The notes beneath the pieces are model-generated. The model had not been told where the DNA came from and did no database searches. It was given only the letters and a program-made list of their open reading frames with translations. Made by a program: the position numbers and the translations under genes. Shown piece after piece: positions 48,626-59,979 of a DNA stretch of 64,000 nt. Source of the DNA: Garcia nutans (taxonomy: Eukaryota; Streptophyta; Magnoliopsida; Malpighiales; Euphorbiaceae); assembly GCA_947685225.1 (NCBI GenBank), contig CANTUV010000026.1, forward strand, positions 56,939,501 to 57,003,500, in the 5' to 3' direction. The stretch's first letter is position 1. Each line of letters begins with the position of its first letter.

Positions 48626-49517
48626 TTTTCTCTATCGAGCTTTGTTTCTCTGTTTTGGTTACGGGAAAATACAAAATGAGAAAAGCCAGTGTTTGTTGGG
48701 TTCGGAAGCAGTGGCGCAGCGCCGCGTCTTACTTTTAAAGACTGCAAACTACGTCGTATTTAGCACGGCAGGAGAGGATTCCTTGCTTGGCTTTACGATT
48801 CTCAACTCCATGATTTTTCAAAATTATATATGGAATTAATCCTCAACACTCAACAGAGAATTTTTAAAATAAACACTTGTAAATTTTCACTAACTCGAAC
48901 GCAAGAGCTTTTTTAGCCCTGAATTAAATTAACATACTTGTATTTGTATTTCAATTCTGAAATCCTGATTGACTTAAAAATTTGAACTTTTATTCACATT
49001 TGAATTAGTACAAGATAAATTTAGGCATAGTGAGAAATGCAAGGAAATTGCAGCAACGAACAAGGTGTGATACAAAGAGCCGTACAATAGTTGGCTGTTT
49101 GGGTTGAAACGGATCACCAAATATTGGCACTCAAATTCAGAAAGGCAGCCTCAATAATGTGAAATAATTGGTATTTTTATAGTAATCTAACAATGAGAAA
49201 ATTGCAGCTTTAAGGCCCAATTTAATTTCAGCTACAAATTCTATTCATAAATAAACAATGTGATAAGTATCTTCTCCAATCTACAGTTTCATATCTATTG
49301 GATGTTCAAGGTGAACAAAATCGACTGAAACAATGGCTGCTCCTGGGAATAAACCCAGAGAAAGGTTTCAACTAGGCACTAGCCAACATTAGTAAGAAAC
49401 TGCTGACATCCTTGGCTAGGTAGTGTTGAGGTGAATACGCCATGAAGACCCACCCAGTAAATTGTTTGTCCGATGAGCTTAATACTGCGACGGCACAAAA
49501 TAAGTTAATGGTAAGGA
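48626..49517. other. Spacer between the small frame and APK3
   Basis: Probable 3' UTR of the APK3-like gene on the right side. Nothing else supported. Confidence 0.4.
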
Positions 49518-50009
49518 TCATTGATCTTGTAGATGCCCTTTGTCTTCCAAGTATAATACTACTTGTCCAGCCATGGCAGTTGGAGTGGGGCAGACTCCAT
49601 CTTTCTCTTGTATTTCTATCTACATGGAAAGGGAAAAAAAGTTCACTTCAAAATATGAGTATATGAAATATTATTGTAATTCCCTTTAAGATGATTATTA
49701 AGCTGTTTTAGAACAATGGCAAAGTCTTATTAAATATACCTCACAATTCAGAGGTGGTTCGTAAGGATCATCTATGCCAGTAAAACCTGCAATGTAATAT
49801 GATCATGTTAAAAGACTGAACAAGAATATTACCAATAATGATGGAATTGCAAGATTTGTTATTTGTTACTTGATTTGGTCAAGCACTAAATTTATAGTTT
49901 TTATTACTATGGCAATTTTGTGATCTGTATTAAATGATCAAGATTCTGGATCAGTGGCAATATGAAATAAATCTATTCATTCTAACATTCAAACAGTCAT
50001 GGGTAATAG

Positions 50010-51691
50010 TGTTAAGATATTTGAAGAACTAGTCAGCTCACAATGATCCCCATACACTTGTTCAAATGCTGTAAATATTTTCTGTTTTGTAATTTGTTAT
50101 TTCCTTGATTTCTGCTAGTCCTGTGATTTGATTTTGAATGTAATCCTCCTAATTTGTAGCTGCTGTAATCCTTTGTAATTGGCTATTTAATAGCCACGAT
50201 ACTTCATGGAAGAAATACATATATATAAAAATATTCTTTCTCCATTCTGAATTTACATGGTATCAGAGCACCATGGTTGATTCATCAAATCAAATTTCTT
50301 CTAATTCCACTAATGCACAGCATTCGTTCTCAGTCAAATTAAAATCATCAAACTACCTATCATGGAAAACTCAGTTTCAACCTCTTCTCAACTATCATAA
50401 TCTCAACCATCTTATTGATGGCTCTCCTCCACCCTCAAAAATAATTAAATCTCCATCCAACCCAGCTATTGATATTCCTAATCCGGAATACACAACTTGG
50501 TTCAAACAAGATCAACTCTTACACTCTTGGCTTCACTCCTCTCTTTCTGAAGAAGTCTTCCCATATGTTGTTGGGTTAAGTTCCTCTCAAGATGTCTGGC
50601 AAGCTTTAGCACAAGCCTTTGGTTCTGTATCTCAAAACCGACAACTTCTAATTCACATTGAGCTACAAGAGCTCAAGAAAAATGACCTATCTATTTCTGC
50701 TTATCTCCAACGTGCCAAGGCACTTAAAGATGAGTTACATGCTGCTGGCCGACCCCTTTCAACAGCTGAATTCAATGCCATCATCTATAGAAACATTGGC
50801 TTTGAGTATCATAATATCATTACTGCATTGAATCTTCGTCCTGACCCCATTCCATTCCATGAGCTTCATGGACAGCTTGTTGCTCATGAAATCCTTCTAA
50901 AAAGCTGTCATGAACCACCTCAAGCAAATATGGTGTCTCGCCAATTCAACAACTCCCTCCCACCTCTGCTCCCATTGCCAAATTCGAATTCCAATTGGCA
51001 AAAAAAATATAATTCCAAATTCAAAGGCCCTTGTCAAATATGTGGCTTAAGAAACCACGCTGCAGCCAAATGTCGTCACCGTTATAAACGGCAATATCAA
51101 AACTCCATTCAAAATCGAACCAGTCAACAACCAATGGCAAATTATTCATACAACTGCCCACCACCTGCATCATATCCGCCACCACCTTCTCCCTACTACC
51201 CCATGATCAATTACTACCCACAACCACCACCACCTTCAGCAAATTATTCCACCGCCTCCTTATCAGAAATTAATTGGCACCCTGACACTGCTGCTAATTA
51301 CCATGTCACCCCGGACATTCAATCATTAAGCACCCCTGCAGAGTATCAAGGTTTTGATAATCTTCATGTTGGCAATGGTGTTGGATTGCCAATCTCACAT
51401 ACTGGTACGGTTACTATCTCTTCTCCTAACGGTCCACTTCTTCTGAAAGATACTTTATGTGTTCCCAAAATTGTCAAAAATCTTTTATCTGTACAAAAAT
51501 TCACCACTGATAATTGTTGTTTTTTTGAATTTTGGCCTCACTGTTTCTTTGTTAAGGATCGGATTACTAGGAGAATTCTTCTGCAGGGCCCAAGTGAAGA
51601 TGGTATCTACTCCCTCAAATCACCTCTCAAATCTACTCTCACGGCCATTGTCCCTTCGTTTTTTGATTGGCATAGCTTTTTTTTTAATTGA
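50010..51691 (+). mobile_element. 3'-truncated copia LTR retrotransposon in an APK3 intron
   Basis: The 5' LTR lies at about 50010-50257 (tgttaagata...gaatttaca), directly followed by the primer-binding site tggtatcagagc at 50258-50269. The gag ATG comes only three bases later. Coding continues through Gag into protease and stops at about 51690. No integrase, RT, RNase H or 3' LTR was found downstream. It is inserted antisense to APK3, in the intron between the exons at 52271 and 49786. Confidence 0.87.
50273..51691 (+). pseudogene. gag-pro: Copia Gag-protease remnant
   Basis: A 472-residue frame beginning MVDSSNQISSN. The Gag capsid region includes YLSWKTQFQPLL, QDVWQALAQAFGS and FEYHNIITALN. 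The zinc-knuckle region reads CQICGLRNHAAAKC, a CCHC, followed by a Pro/Tyr-rich linker (YPPPPSPYYPMINYYPQPPP). The protease active-site segment is WHPDTAANYHVTP, so the usual D-S/T-G-A is D-T-A-A. It ends shortly after the pre-integrase-like DGIYSLKSP in a poly-T stretch, where the element is truncated. Confidence 0.85.
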
Positions 51692-52270
51692 AACTAACTA
51701 ATGCTACTTGCAAGATATTAGAAAATCTTGTGGTTAATCAGGTTTCCCATTAAGCAATCCCATAAAGCCTACCACCAACATACCAGATTCCTGGACAATG
51801 ACATTTTATGCTTCCTTTCTATTTCTCCTATCAAAGCAGTCCATCTCCAGGAAAACCTATTCTTAATTAGTAGAAATATGCATAGAAATGCTAAAGGTCT
51901 ATTGCAGTCTCTAGGGCAGGGTGCATTTTAAAGTATGTCAGAAGATCTTGAAATAAAAGACAGCATATCCTCTATTGGTAACTTAAAAACTTAAACAGGG
52001 GAAAAAAGGTCATTGTTGATTTTGGAAGAAAACATGCCACAGCCTCTCTGAACTACTCTTAATTTCTTTCTTTATTTTTTCTGTTTTCTAATCATTTTTT
52101 TGGTTGAATAATTCAGCAATCAATGCACCGTTATACATAACTTCCACGCTAGTCCTATGGCAATCGGTCATTGCATGCAGGTAGATCATGCAGGGGAAGA
52201 GTGCATAGAAATCAGAAATACCATGTCAAATGTATCAAAGCAGCACACAAGATACGTTTCAGGAACATAC
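51692..52270. other. APK3 intron sequence 3' of the copia fragment
   Basis: Intron DNA. No remaining retroelement domains are seen. Confidence 0.45.
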
Positions 52271-52558
52271 CTTTAATTTTTCCAGCACATGCAAGCTTGT
52301 AAAGGTCTTTAGCATCTCTTGCCTCACACAACGATAGAGGCATGTTCATAAAAACCTGTGCAGATACAAGCCAACTGATGTTTCATCTTCAAGAAAAATT
52401 TTCTTAGTCATAACAAGAGCCATTATTGAGGAACCTTGCCTCAATGAAATTTGAATCTGGCAACATTGAGCGGCAAGCATCGCGGTCTTTTCTGCATGGT
52501 GACATAAGACTAGCAATGCATATCAAACTAGCATCTGCAAAGAGTTTTGCTACTTCCC

Positions 52559-53501
52559 CTAAATCAAACAAACATCTAAATTAGTGATAAATGAGACAAA
52601 AATATGTCAGGAAAAACTACATATTAAACTCTTACAACATGCCATATTAATGATGGGGTTAAGCAACACATTATTCTTCTAGTCATCACAAACTTTGGAA
52701 TATTCTTCCATAATTGATACAATGCCTAACTGTCAGATTCATATACCTAAACAGGTTAATAATTTAATCAATGTTGAATTCAGACTTCATCAGAACCTCA
52801 TTATTCTCCTTACAAATATAATTAAATTCCAGTTTTCTTTTTTTACCAATAATTTGCTTACATATATTATGTTTGAGCAGCTGACCAACCTACTGATTTT
52901 TGGAACTTGAGAGTTCAACATGTTCCAACTTTCACCAGAAGATCACAATCATTTTTCAAAACTTTCAACTTCTATCTTTACTAGAACATTATAATTTGAA
53001 TATCTGGAACACAGGACCAAAAGTTGGGCACCATGATTTAAAATTAGAGAACTGCTTGGACGACCACAAATGTTTATCTTCCTGCTGCATGTTATTGTTG
53101 GTAAAAGCTGCCTCATAGGATCACCACTGACTGACAACATGTAGATCTGCTCTTGAATAATAGCTCTGAACTTACAGGTTCATATTCAAAATTATACAAC
53201 CTTTCAATTAGATCAGTACTAAGATCACAGCCTATTCTCAGTAAACTACAGATATCCATAGGCTTAACTTAGCAGTGCATGCACAGGTAACTGGCACACA
53301 GACCAGAGTTCAAATTCCCCTCCCTCCTTTGTAAGCTAGAAAAAATTAAAAAAAAAAATTCAGATACAACTTATGTTGTTCCACTTGTATACAGACTTAC
53401 CTTGGAGAGAATAAAGTGTCTATTACGTAAAAGAAATTTTTATGACTGCAAAAACCCAGCTCAAAACAAGCTGTTATCATATAATATAAATCCATACTTA
53501 C
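52559..53501. other. APK3 intron with a possible SINE
   Basis: A 0.94-kb intron between the exons beginning GEVAKLF and ending NIRRV. Its only notable content is the SINE-like stretch near 53262-53350. The small open frames in it are not supported. Confidence 0.45.
53262..53363 (+). mobile_element. Possible tRNA-derived SINE
   Basis: A B-box-like gagttcaaattcc (about 53307-53319) lies about 40 bases behind an A-box-like ttagcagtgcatgcac, and an A-rich tail (aaaaaattaaaaaaaaaaa) follows. No target duplication was confirmed, so this is tentative. Confidence 0.35.
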
Positions 53502-53737
53502 CAACCCTGCGTATATTTTTGGTTCGATCTTCAGCACTGAAAACCAGATCTTTGTTTAGTCCATGCCGAAGGTTATCTCCATCAAGAACATAGGACAGCT
53601 TCCCCCTAGAGTGCAGTTCTCTTAATGAGCAAGCCAGAGTGCTTTTTCCTGAAAAGATTGGCAATGGTTTGAGAAGACGAACTGCATCTACAGAGAATAT
53701 AGCAAGATGGAAACAACTGTTCCACCATTAAAGGACA

Positions 53738-53847
53738 ACAACAACAACAACTAAGCTTTAATCCCAAACAAGTTGGGGTCGGCTGTATGGATCCTCAACA
53801 AAATAAGCTCAAAAGACACCAAAAAAGATACTCCAGCCTTAGGCCCC
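53738..53847 (-). mobile_element. RTE-type LINE, 3'-end fragment in an APK3 intron
   Basis: A 110-bp minus-strand copy of the same LINE 3' end, from (caa)n through taatcccaaacaagttgggg to the ccagccttaggcccc side. An 18-bp target duplication, ttccaccattaaaggaca, lies at 53720-53737 and 53848-53865. Confidence 0.9.
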
Positions 53848-53865
53848 TTCCACCATTAAAGGACA

Positions 53866-54713
53866 TACATCAAAATATATATCAAATAATCCAGACTAAC
53901 ACTGGAACTTCTTGATAGTAGAATACATTGCAAAAGTTGATGATTAACTTAAAAAGGAGATTTATTTGTAAAATGTAAATATAACATGCAAGCATACTTC
54001 AATTACAAGAACATACTTAATGTGTAGTTAGTGGTAGAAGTTGCACCTATTTGACACTATAACTTTATGGTGGGTTGCTCGAATGAATTCAATAATGTTT
54101 TTATTGCATTTTTTGTTCATTGCCTTAGATTTAACCTTTTTTTCTCATTCACATGCTAACCTCTCTTTTTGGAACATAGATTTTTGGTGCTACAGGAAAC
54201 AAATATCTTTTTTCCAATGCCAGCCCAAGAGACACACTTGCAACACAAAAGTTTGAAGGTTCATACTTCACTTTATTCATGACATATATTCTAAGAAAAG
54301 CAAATGCATGTGGCATCCAATTCAGCAGTCCATGAGGTCCATAATCTCTGAGAACTATTAGAAATCTTCATTTGCAGCGTTTAAGTTCAACATAGATAAC
54401 AAAATGAGCTTTATAAAATGGTAACAGGCATCAAAACTAGAATCATGAATTTTGTGCCTTGACTTCAGAAATTAGTCCAGATAACAGTGAGCCCATATAA
54501 GATTGGTGAGTTATGAGTAATCACATTAATGGTACAAATTGAAAGAAAATGCACACCAAGACATAAAGCCCAATAGAAATAGTAAACTTTCTGATTGACA
54601 TACAAAAACTTTAAAATTGAATAAAATGAACAGTAAAAGAACCAAAAAGCACAAAGAGTTTTGAATCTAACGGGATAATATTTAAAATGTATAAGAAATG
54701 AGTTCAAATAAAC
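53866..54713. other. APK3 intron, 5' part
   Basis: Intron DNA between the LINE fragment and the P-loop exon. No other feature supported. Confidence 0.45.
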
Positions 54714-54854
54714 CTGATCCACTGAGCCCCGTTATCCAGACAACACATCCCTTCTGGTTAAGTAGTTTCTGTCTTTCAGTCTTCCCCACTGGGCATTCTT
54801 GCCAAAATATATTGGTAGAATTTGACAATGTGGACAAAGGAGATATTTTTTTCC

Positions 54855-56284
54855 CTTCAGTTCACTTTCTACAATTAAACAATGAAATGAGAAACAGCCC
54901 AACAGTATGAGAGAAGCATTAGTAGGACTTTTATTTGACAAAGAATGAAAATCACAAATGCCAACCACTTGATAAATGATACAAAACAATGGAGAAAATG
55001 GCAAGCTTGAAGAGAAACACGTGTGTTATATATGTCAATCTCTGAAAGTTTTCATTCTCAAATTTATATACCAATAATTGAATTATAAAAAATCTTGGTT
55101 ACTCATTCCATTATAACTTGCTTAATCACTACTAGTATTTATTCACTCACACAGAGAAAGTAAAACACTAATAATCTTCACACTCCAATAGATCAAAAAG
55201 CAATTTTGTGATATCAACCCAAAATTTCTTTTCCGAGTAAAGCGAAAAAACAAATCCCAAAAACTCATTAACAACGATCATGATCTAAATGGCACTCGCT
55301 AAAATACTAAAAAGAATCGATGCATCATCAAGAATCATAACATAAGAGTTAAAAAGAAAACCCACTTCCCAACCCCATTATCAGGAAATGCACATTAGGA
55401 ACGAAAGTGAAAATATAACCAATAATTAGAGAACAGAAAACGTATATTAAAACAGAGTTGCTATAGTTAGACATTTACAGAAAAATAAACATAGCCCACA
55501 AAAGCAGTCTAAAATCACAGAAAACCAGAAGGGGAAGTACCGGGAGAGCCCTTGAGCACCCTTCAAATTTAGGTTGAGAGAGAGAGATCGGCTATTGGAA
55601 AATTGTTGTATATTGAAATTTGGTTGAGAGAGAGAGAGTAAAAGGTGCCTTCCTTTTTCTCTATGCGAAACAAGTCCGATGCAGACGGCAGAGGGAATAA
55701 GCACGATTAAACGCCTTTTCTTTTAAATTTTCGTCGCCAATTAAAATGGATACGAGGGACAATGTTCATTTATGTTATTATTAAATTAAAAAAAAAATAA
55801 TCACTAAAAATATATTTTCCACTAATATATTATAAAAATTATATTTTACTTAAAAAATTATATTATTATATCTGAAAAATATAATAAAATATTAAAAAAA
55901 TAAATTTAAAAAATATTAATTTATTTAGTTACAATCTAAATTTACAAAAAAAATCTAAATAATATCTAAATTATTTTTATAATATCTCTATATTATTTTA
56001 TCATATTTTAAATTAAAGATATAATTAACTTTTAATATGTAGACCTTTCAATTTATTATTTTGGTAAATTATTTTTTTTTATTTTATTTAAATAAAATAT
56101 TTTATTAATTGGTTGGTAAAGTTTAGTGGTATAGATTATTAATTATAATATTTTTATTTTATTTTAATAAAATATTTTTTTATTATTTTGTATAGATTAT
56201 TTGCAAATAAATATAATATTTTTAATTAAATATAATTATTTAGCCAATTTTTAAAAAATTTCTATATAACCAAATACACTATTA
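54855..56284. other. APK3 5' intron, UTR exon and upstream AT-rich DNA
   Basis: A probable 5' UTR exon at 55541 to about 55700 ends gggctctcccg|gtacttcc on the minus strand and contains two GA/CT repeats. None of its frames supplies an in-frame ATG to the P-loop exon. From about 55740 the sequence is very AT-rich up to the long-TIR element. Confidence 0.5.
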
Positions 56285-56685
56285 TATATAAACCAAAATA
56301 TAAAAAAATACTTAAACTTTACTTCTTCTTTTTTTTCCCAAATCTATCATTTTTTTTACAAAATCACACATAAACTTAATTTTTCTTTTGAGACCTATTT
56401 TTTTACCGGATAAGAAAAAAGTCACCAGAAAAAAACTGACATGTCAATTCAAATTCATTTTTTTATTTAAATTAATTTATTAACGTCTTGATAAAACATA
56501 ACGGGCGTTATTTCGTGCACTTCAAAGAAATTAACTTGTTCATAATGGTAAAGAAGGCCGAAGTAGTGTTTTCAATACAAAAGAAACACTAGTTGTAGTT
56601 GGAAAGAAGTGAAACACTGAACCCCCTTCCCTCCATTTCTTTTCTACAACAGCCTAATTATTTTTATTTTATTTCTAGTCAAAAG

Positions 56686-58536
56686 GCTATTAAGGCTAAG
56701 AATGAATGGTATAAAAAGTTACCGAATGCGGTTAATAGCGAGGCCTTTGAGAAATATAAGAGGGCTAAGAAAGAGGCAAAGAAGACTGTTAGTGTAGCTC
56801 GTGGCAGAGCCTTAGAATGGATTTATCAAAAGTTAGGTACTAAAGAGGGAGAAATGGGCATTTATAAGATTGCAAGGATGAGAGAAAGGAAAAACAGAGA
56901 TTTAAGCCAAGTCAAATGTATAAAGGACGAAGATCAACGGGTGTTGACAGGAGATGTTGAGATTAAGGAGAGGTGGAAGGCTTATTTTGAGCAGTTATTC
57001 AACCCTGAACATGAACAAGATTTTCAAGGTCTTCATGCAACAAATGATTATATCAGCTGGTCTAGGAAGATCTTGCATAGTGAAGTAAGAGAAGCCTTGA
57101 AGTATATGAAAGTTGGTAAAGCTTGTGGCCCGGATGGTATTCCTATAGAGGTTTGGAAGAACCTTGGAGAGGTAGGAGTTGCCTGGTTAACTAAACTCTT
57201 TAATGCTATTGTGAAAGGACGTAAGATGCCGAATGCCTGGAGGAAGAGTATCATGGTACCCATATATAAAAATAAGGGAGACATTCAATGCTGTACAAAT
57301 TATCGGGGTATCAAACTTATGAGCCATACTATGAAATTATGGGAAATGATTATTGAACACAGATTGAGGAAGCTTACAAGAGTTTCGGAGAATCAGTTTG
57401 GGTTTATGCCAGGGAGATCTACCATGGAGGCTATTTCTCTTCTAAGAAGACTAATGGAATTGTATCAAGAGAAGAAGAAAGATCTCCACATGGTATTTAT
57501 TGACTTGGAGAAAGCCTATGATAGAGTACTAAGAGAAGTGTTATGGTGGGTTTTGAAGAGGAAATGAGTCAACGGCAAATATATCAACATCATCAAGGAC
57601 ATGTATGAGAATGCATCCACTAGTGTGAAAACACCTGGTGGAGACACTGAGGCTTTCCCTATTACTACCGGATTGCATCAAGGTTTGGCCATGAGTCCAT
57701 ATTTATTTACCCTGGTTATGGACGAGCTAACCAGAAGCATACAAGACGATGTTCCTTGGTGTATGTTGTTTGCTGATGACATTATTTTAATTGATGAGAC
57801 TAGTGCTGGTGTAAACCGTAAGTTGGAAGTGTGGAGAAAAACCCTCGAGGACAAGGGTTTTAAGTTAAGTAGGAGTAAAATGGAATATATGCACTGTGAG
57901 TTCAGTCTAAGGAAGAAGCAGGAACATGAGGTTAAGTTGGATGGAGTTTTGGTTCCTAAAACCAAACACTTCAAATATTTGGGTTCGGTGTTCCAGAATG
58001 ATGGCCGTATAGATGAAGATGTGGCTCACAGAATACAGGTAGGGTGGTTGAAGTGGAAGGGTGCGACTGGGGTTCTATGTGATAAGAAAATACCTCTGAA
58101 AGTGAAAGGTAAATTCTATAGGACGGTTGTTAGACCTGCGATGCTCTATGGTAGTGAGTGTTGGGCACCAACGGGACAACATTTGCATAAGATGAGTGTG
58201 ACAGAAATGAGGATGCTAAGATGGATGTGTGGACATACCAGACTGGACAAAATTAAGAATGTTCATATTCGACAAAAAGTCCAAGTAGCGGACGTCGGAG
58301 ATAAGGTGAGGGAAGGAAGACTTAGATGGTATGGGCATGTTTTAAGAAGACCTCCTAATGCTGCGGTTCGTAAGTGTGAGAATTTGTTGATTGAGGGGGC
58401 TAGAGGTCGTGGCAGACCTAGAACTGTGTGGAAGGAGGTGATAGCAAGAGACTTACGTGCCTTAGATCTTGATGCGGATTTGATTAATGACAGACTTGAA
58501 TGGAGACGTAAAATCCGTGTCTTGGAAGGGGCCTAA
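56686..58536 (+). pseudogene. LINE ORF2 (reverse transcriptase), one premature TGA
   Basis: 617 codons in one frame, interrupted only by TGA at 57565-57567. Reverse transcriptase segments are clear: KACGPDGIPIEVWKNLG, MVPIYKNKGDIQCCTNYRGI, NQFGFMPGRSTMEAI, MVFIDLEKAYDRV, and, after the stop, GLHQGLAMSPYLFTLVMDEL and the catalytic MLFADDIIL. The C-terminal region includes LRWYGHVLRRP and GRGRPRTVWKEV, usual in plant RTE ORF2. The polyprotein lacks its N-terminal endonuclease because of truncation. Apart from the stop the frame is undamaged, so the insertion is young. Confidence 0.93.
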
Positions 58537-58639
58537 GGCTGGAGTATCTTTTTTGGTGTCTTTTGAGCTTATTTTGTTGAGAATCCATACAGTCGACCCC
58601 AACTTGTTTGGGATTAAGGCTTAGTTGTTGTTGTTGTTG
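56686..58639 (+). mobile_element. RTE-type LINE, 5'-truncated, with TSD
   Basis: 1954 bp, flanked by a 17-bp target duplication, ttatttctagtcaaaag (56669-56685 and 58640-58656). The 5' end is cut inside ORF2 upstream of the reverse transcriptase; the endonuclease domain is missing. The 3' UTR ends with ccccaacttgtttgggatta and a (ttg)n tail, the typical microsatellite tail of plant RTE elements. The same 3' end occurs at 46397 and 53738. Confidence 0.93.
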
Positions 58640-58713
58640 TTATTTCTAGTCAAAAGATTAAATTTTGCAAGCTTATAGAGTATAATAAAAGAATTAAAAA
58701 CAAAGAGTAGAAC

Positions 58714-59304
58714 TGTTAAATATGATACAATCTCATATTGATAAAATATAGAATATTAAATGAGTTTATATATAATTGAATTTTTCAACCTCAATAAGCT
58801 AGCTTTTGAGGTTGATTTTTCCAATAATAGACAAGCTATCAATATTTCTACATGATGTCAGAACTAAATAATATTTATAACCATCTTCTATCTCAATTTA
58901 TTTTCTATCATGATTCAAATTATAATTTGTCTTTTAATTTTCGGTATGCGTTGGGTTTAATATCATTTTAATTATTGTCCATGATGAGTTTTTAAAATTT
59001 ATTATTCGTCTGGTATGAGATATCTTTCGGACTTTTTAATTTTTTGCTTGGAATGAGAAGTCTCTCAGGCTAAAAATTTTCTTAATTCAGTCTATATTGT
59101 AAATTTACAAGTGTCAAATAAGTTTATCAAAAATTCTCTTGGTCTAATTGCCACTTGAGATGGGCTCTTAAGTATGAAAGAATCTTATATTGATAAAATA
59201 TAAAATGTTGAATGAACTTATATATAATTGAATTCTTCAACTTCAAGAAGCTAATTTTTGAGATGGACTTTTCTAATAATATATAAGCTCTCAGTATTTC
59301 TACA
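58714..59304 (+). mobile_element. TRIM-like pair of short direct repeats
   Basis: Direct repeats at about 58714-58852 (tgttaaatat...tttctaca) and about 59166-59304 share ttgataaaatata, tatatataattgaatt-ttcaac and aagctct-type stretches, ending tttctaca. A degenerate primer-binding site, tgatgtcagaac, follows the left repeat. A purine stretch, gagatgggctc, precedes the right repeat. Total length is about 590 bp and it is non-coding. Confidence 0.5.
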
Positions 59305-59979
59305 GTAGCCACCCCTTTTAGTAGCCTCTACATATAAAACATGCAAAGTAGGTATCTTTAAAAATATAAACGTCATAGAAAATAACAAAGCACATTAATT
59401 TGTTTCTTAAAACAAAGAAAAAACAGAGGAGAGGCCATTAACAGGGAAAAAACAGAGGAAGAAAGGAGGCTTACATAAACCTAGTCCCCATTGTAGAATG
59501 AAAGCCCATGAGAGTATTCCATAAACTAATAGGGTCTTCAACAATTTTCTCATGAAAAGCAGAAGGCAAAGGATAATGTTTGGTTTTCTTTGGTTTTCAA
59601 GAACAGAAAAGAAGAGAGAGAAACAAAAAATAATAATAATGATTGTTGAAAAAGATAAGAAAATGATTAAGATAAAATTAAAGAAGAGAAATGATAAGTG
59701 TGAATTAACGGTTAAGCAAAAAAATGGCTTTTCCTTCCTGGGATTTTAAATGGGCAAACAAAATAGTCACTGGGACAAAATCTTTAATGGGGTTATTAAT
59801 TTTTACACAGGCTAAGAAGGGGTATGTTTATTATTACTCTCTACAATGGCTTTGTTTACTTTTCTTTCTCTCTCTCGTATCATTCGAAGCCTGAAAAATT
59901 TGTAGAGCGACTGCTTCGAGAACTTTGATTTGGCTTTCTTTATATTTTACAACGGGCATTAATTTTTTATTGAAAGAAG
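59305..59979. other. Right interior of the long-TIR element
   Basis: A purine-rich section with a 65-codon Lys-rich frame (59552-59749), then a CT-rich section near 59865. No recognisable gene. Confidence 0.4.

Larger units (their letters stand above)
49518..54854 (-). pseudogene. APK3: APS kinase, cytosolic APK3 type, probably decayed
   Basis: APS kinase phosphorylates adenylylsulfate to PAPS, the sulfate donor. Minus-strand exons: 54714-54854, 53502-53648, 52440-52558, 52271-52355, 49740-49786 and 49518-49619, with agreeing phases; a 5' UTR exon probably lies at 55541 to about 55700. The P-loop GLSGSGKST is intact across the first junction, and DGDNLRHGLN, FTGIDDPYEPPLNCE and the end LEDKGHLQDQ are clear. 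Signs of decay: no in-frame ATG before the P-loop, with TTG where the APK3 start aligns. One residue is missing after GKSTLACSL. Conserved positions are changed (KDLVF for KDLGF, DRTKNIRR for DRxENIRR, MSPCRKDR for ISPYRKDR, KDLYKLACAG for KGLYKLARAG). The intron after FIE starts GC (GAG|GCAAGG). It could still be a transcribed paralogue. Confidence 0.8.

Noticed and set aside
59552..59749. Lys-rich 65-codon frame
   Set aside because: Translation of a purine-rich stretch; low complexity.
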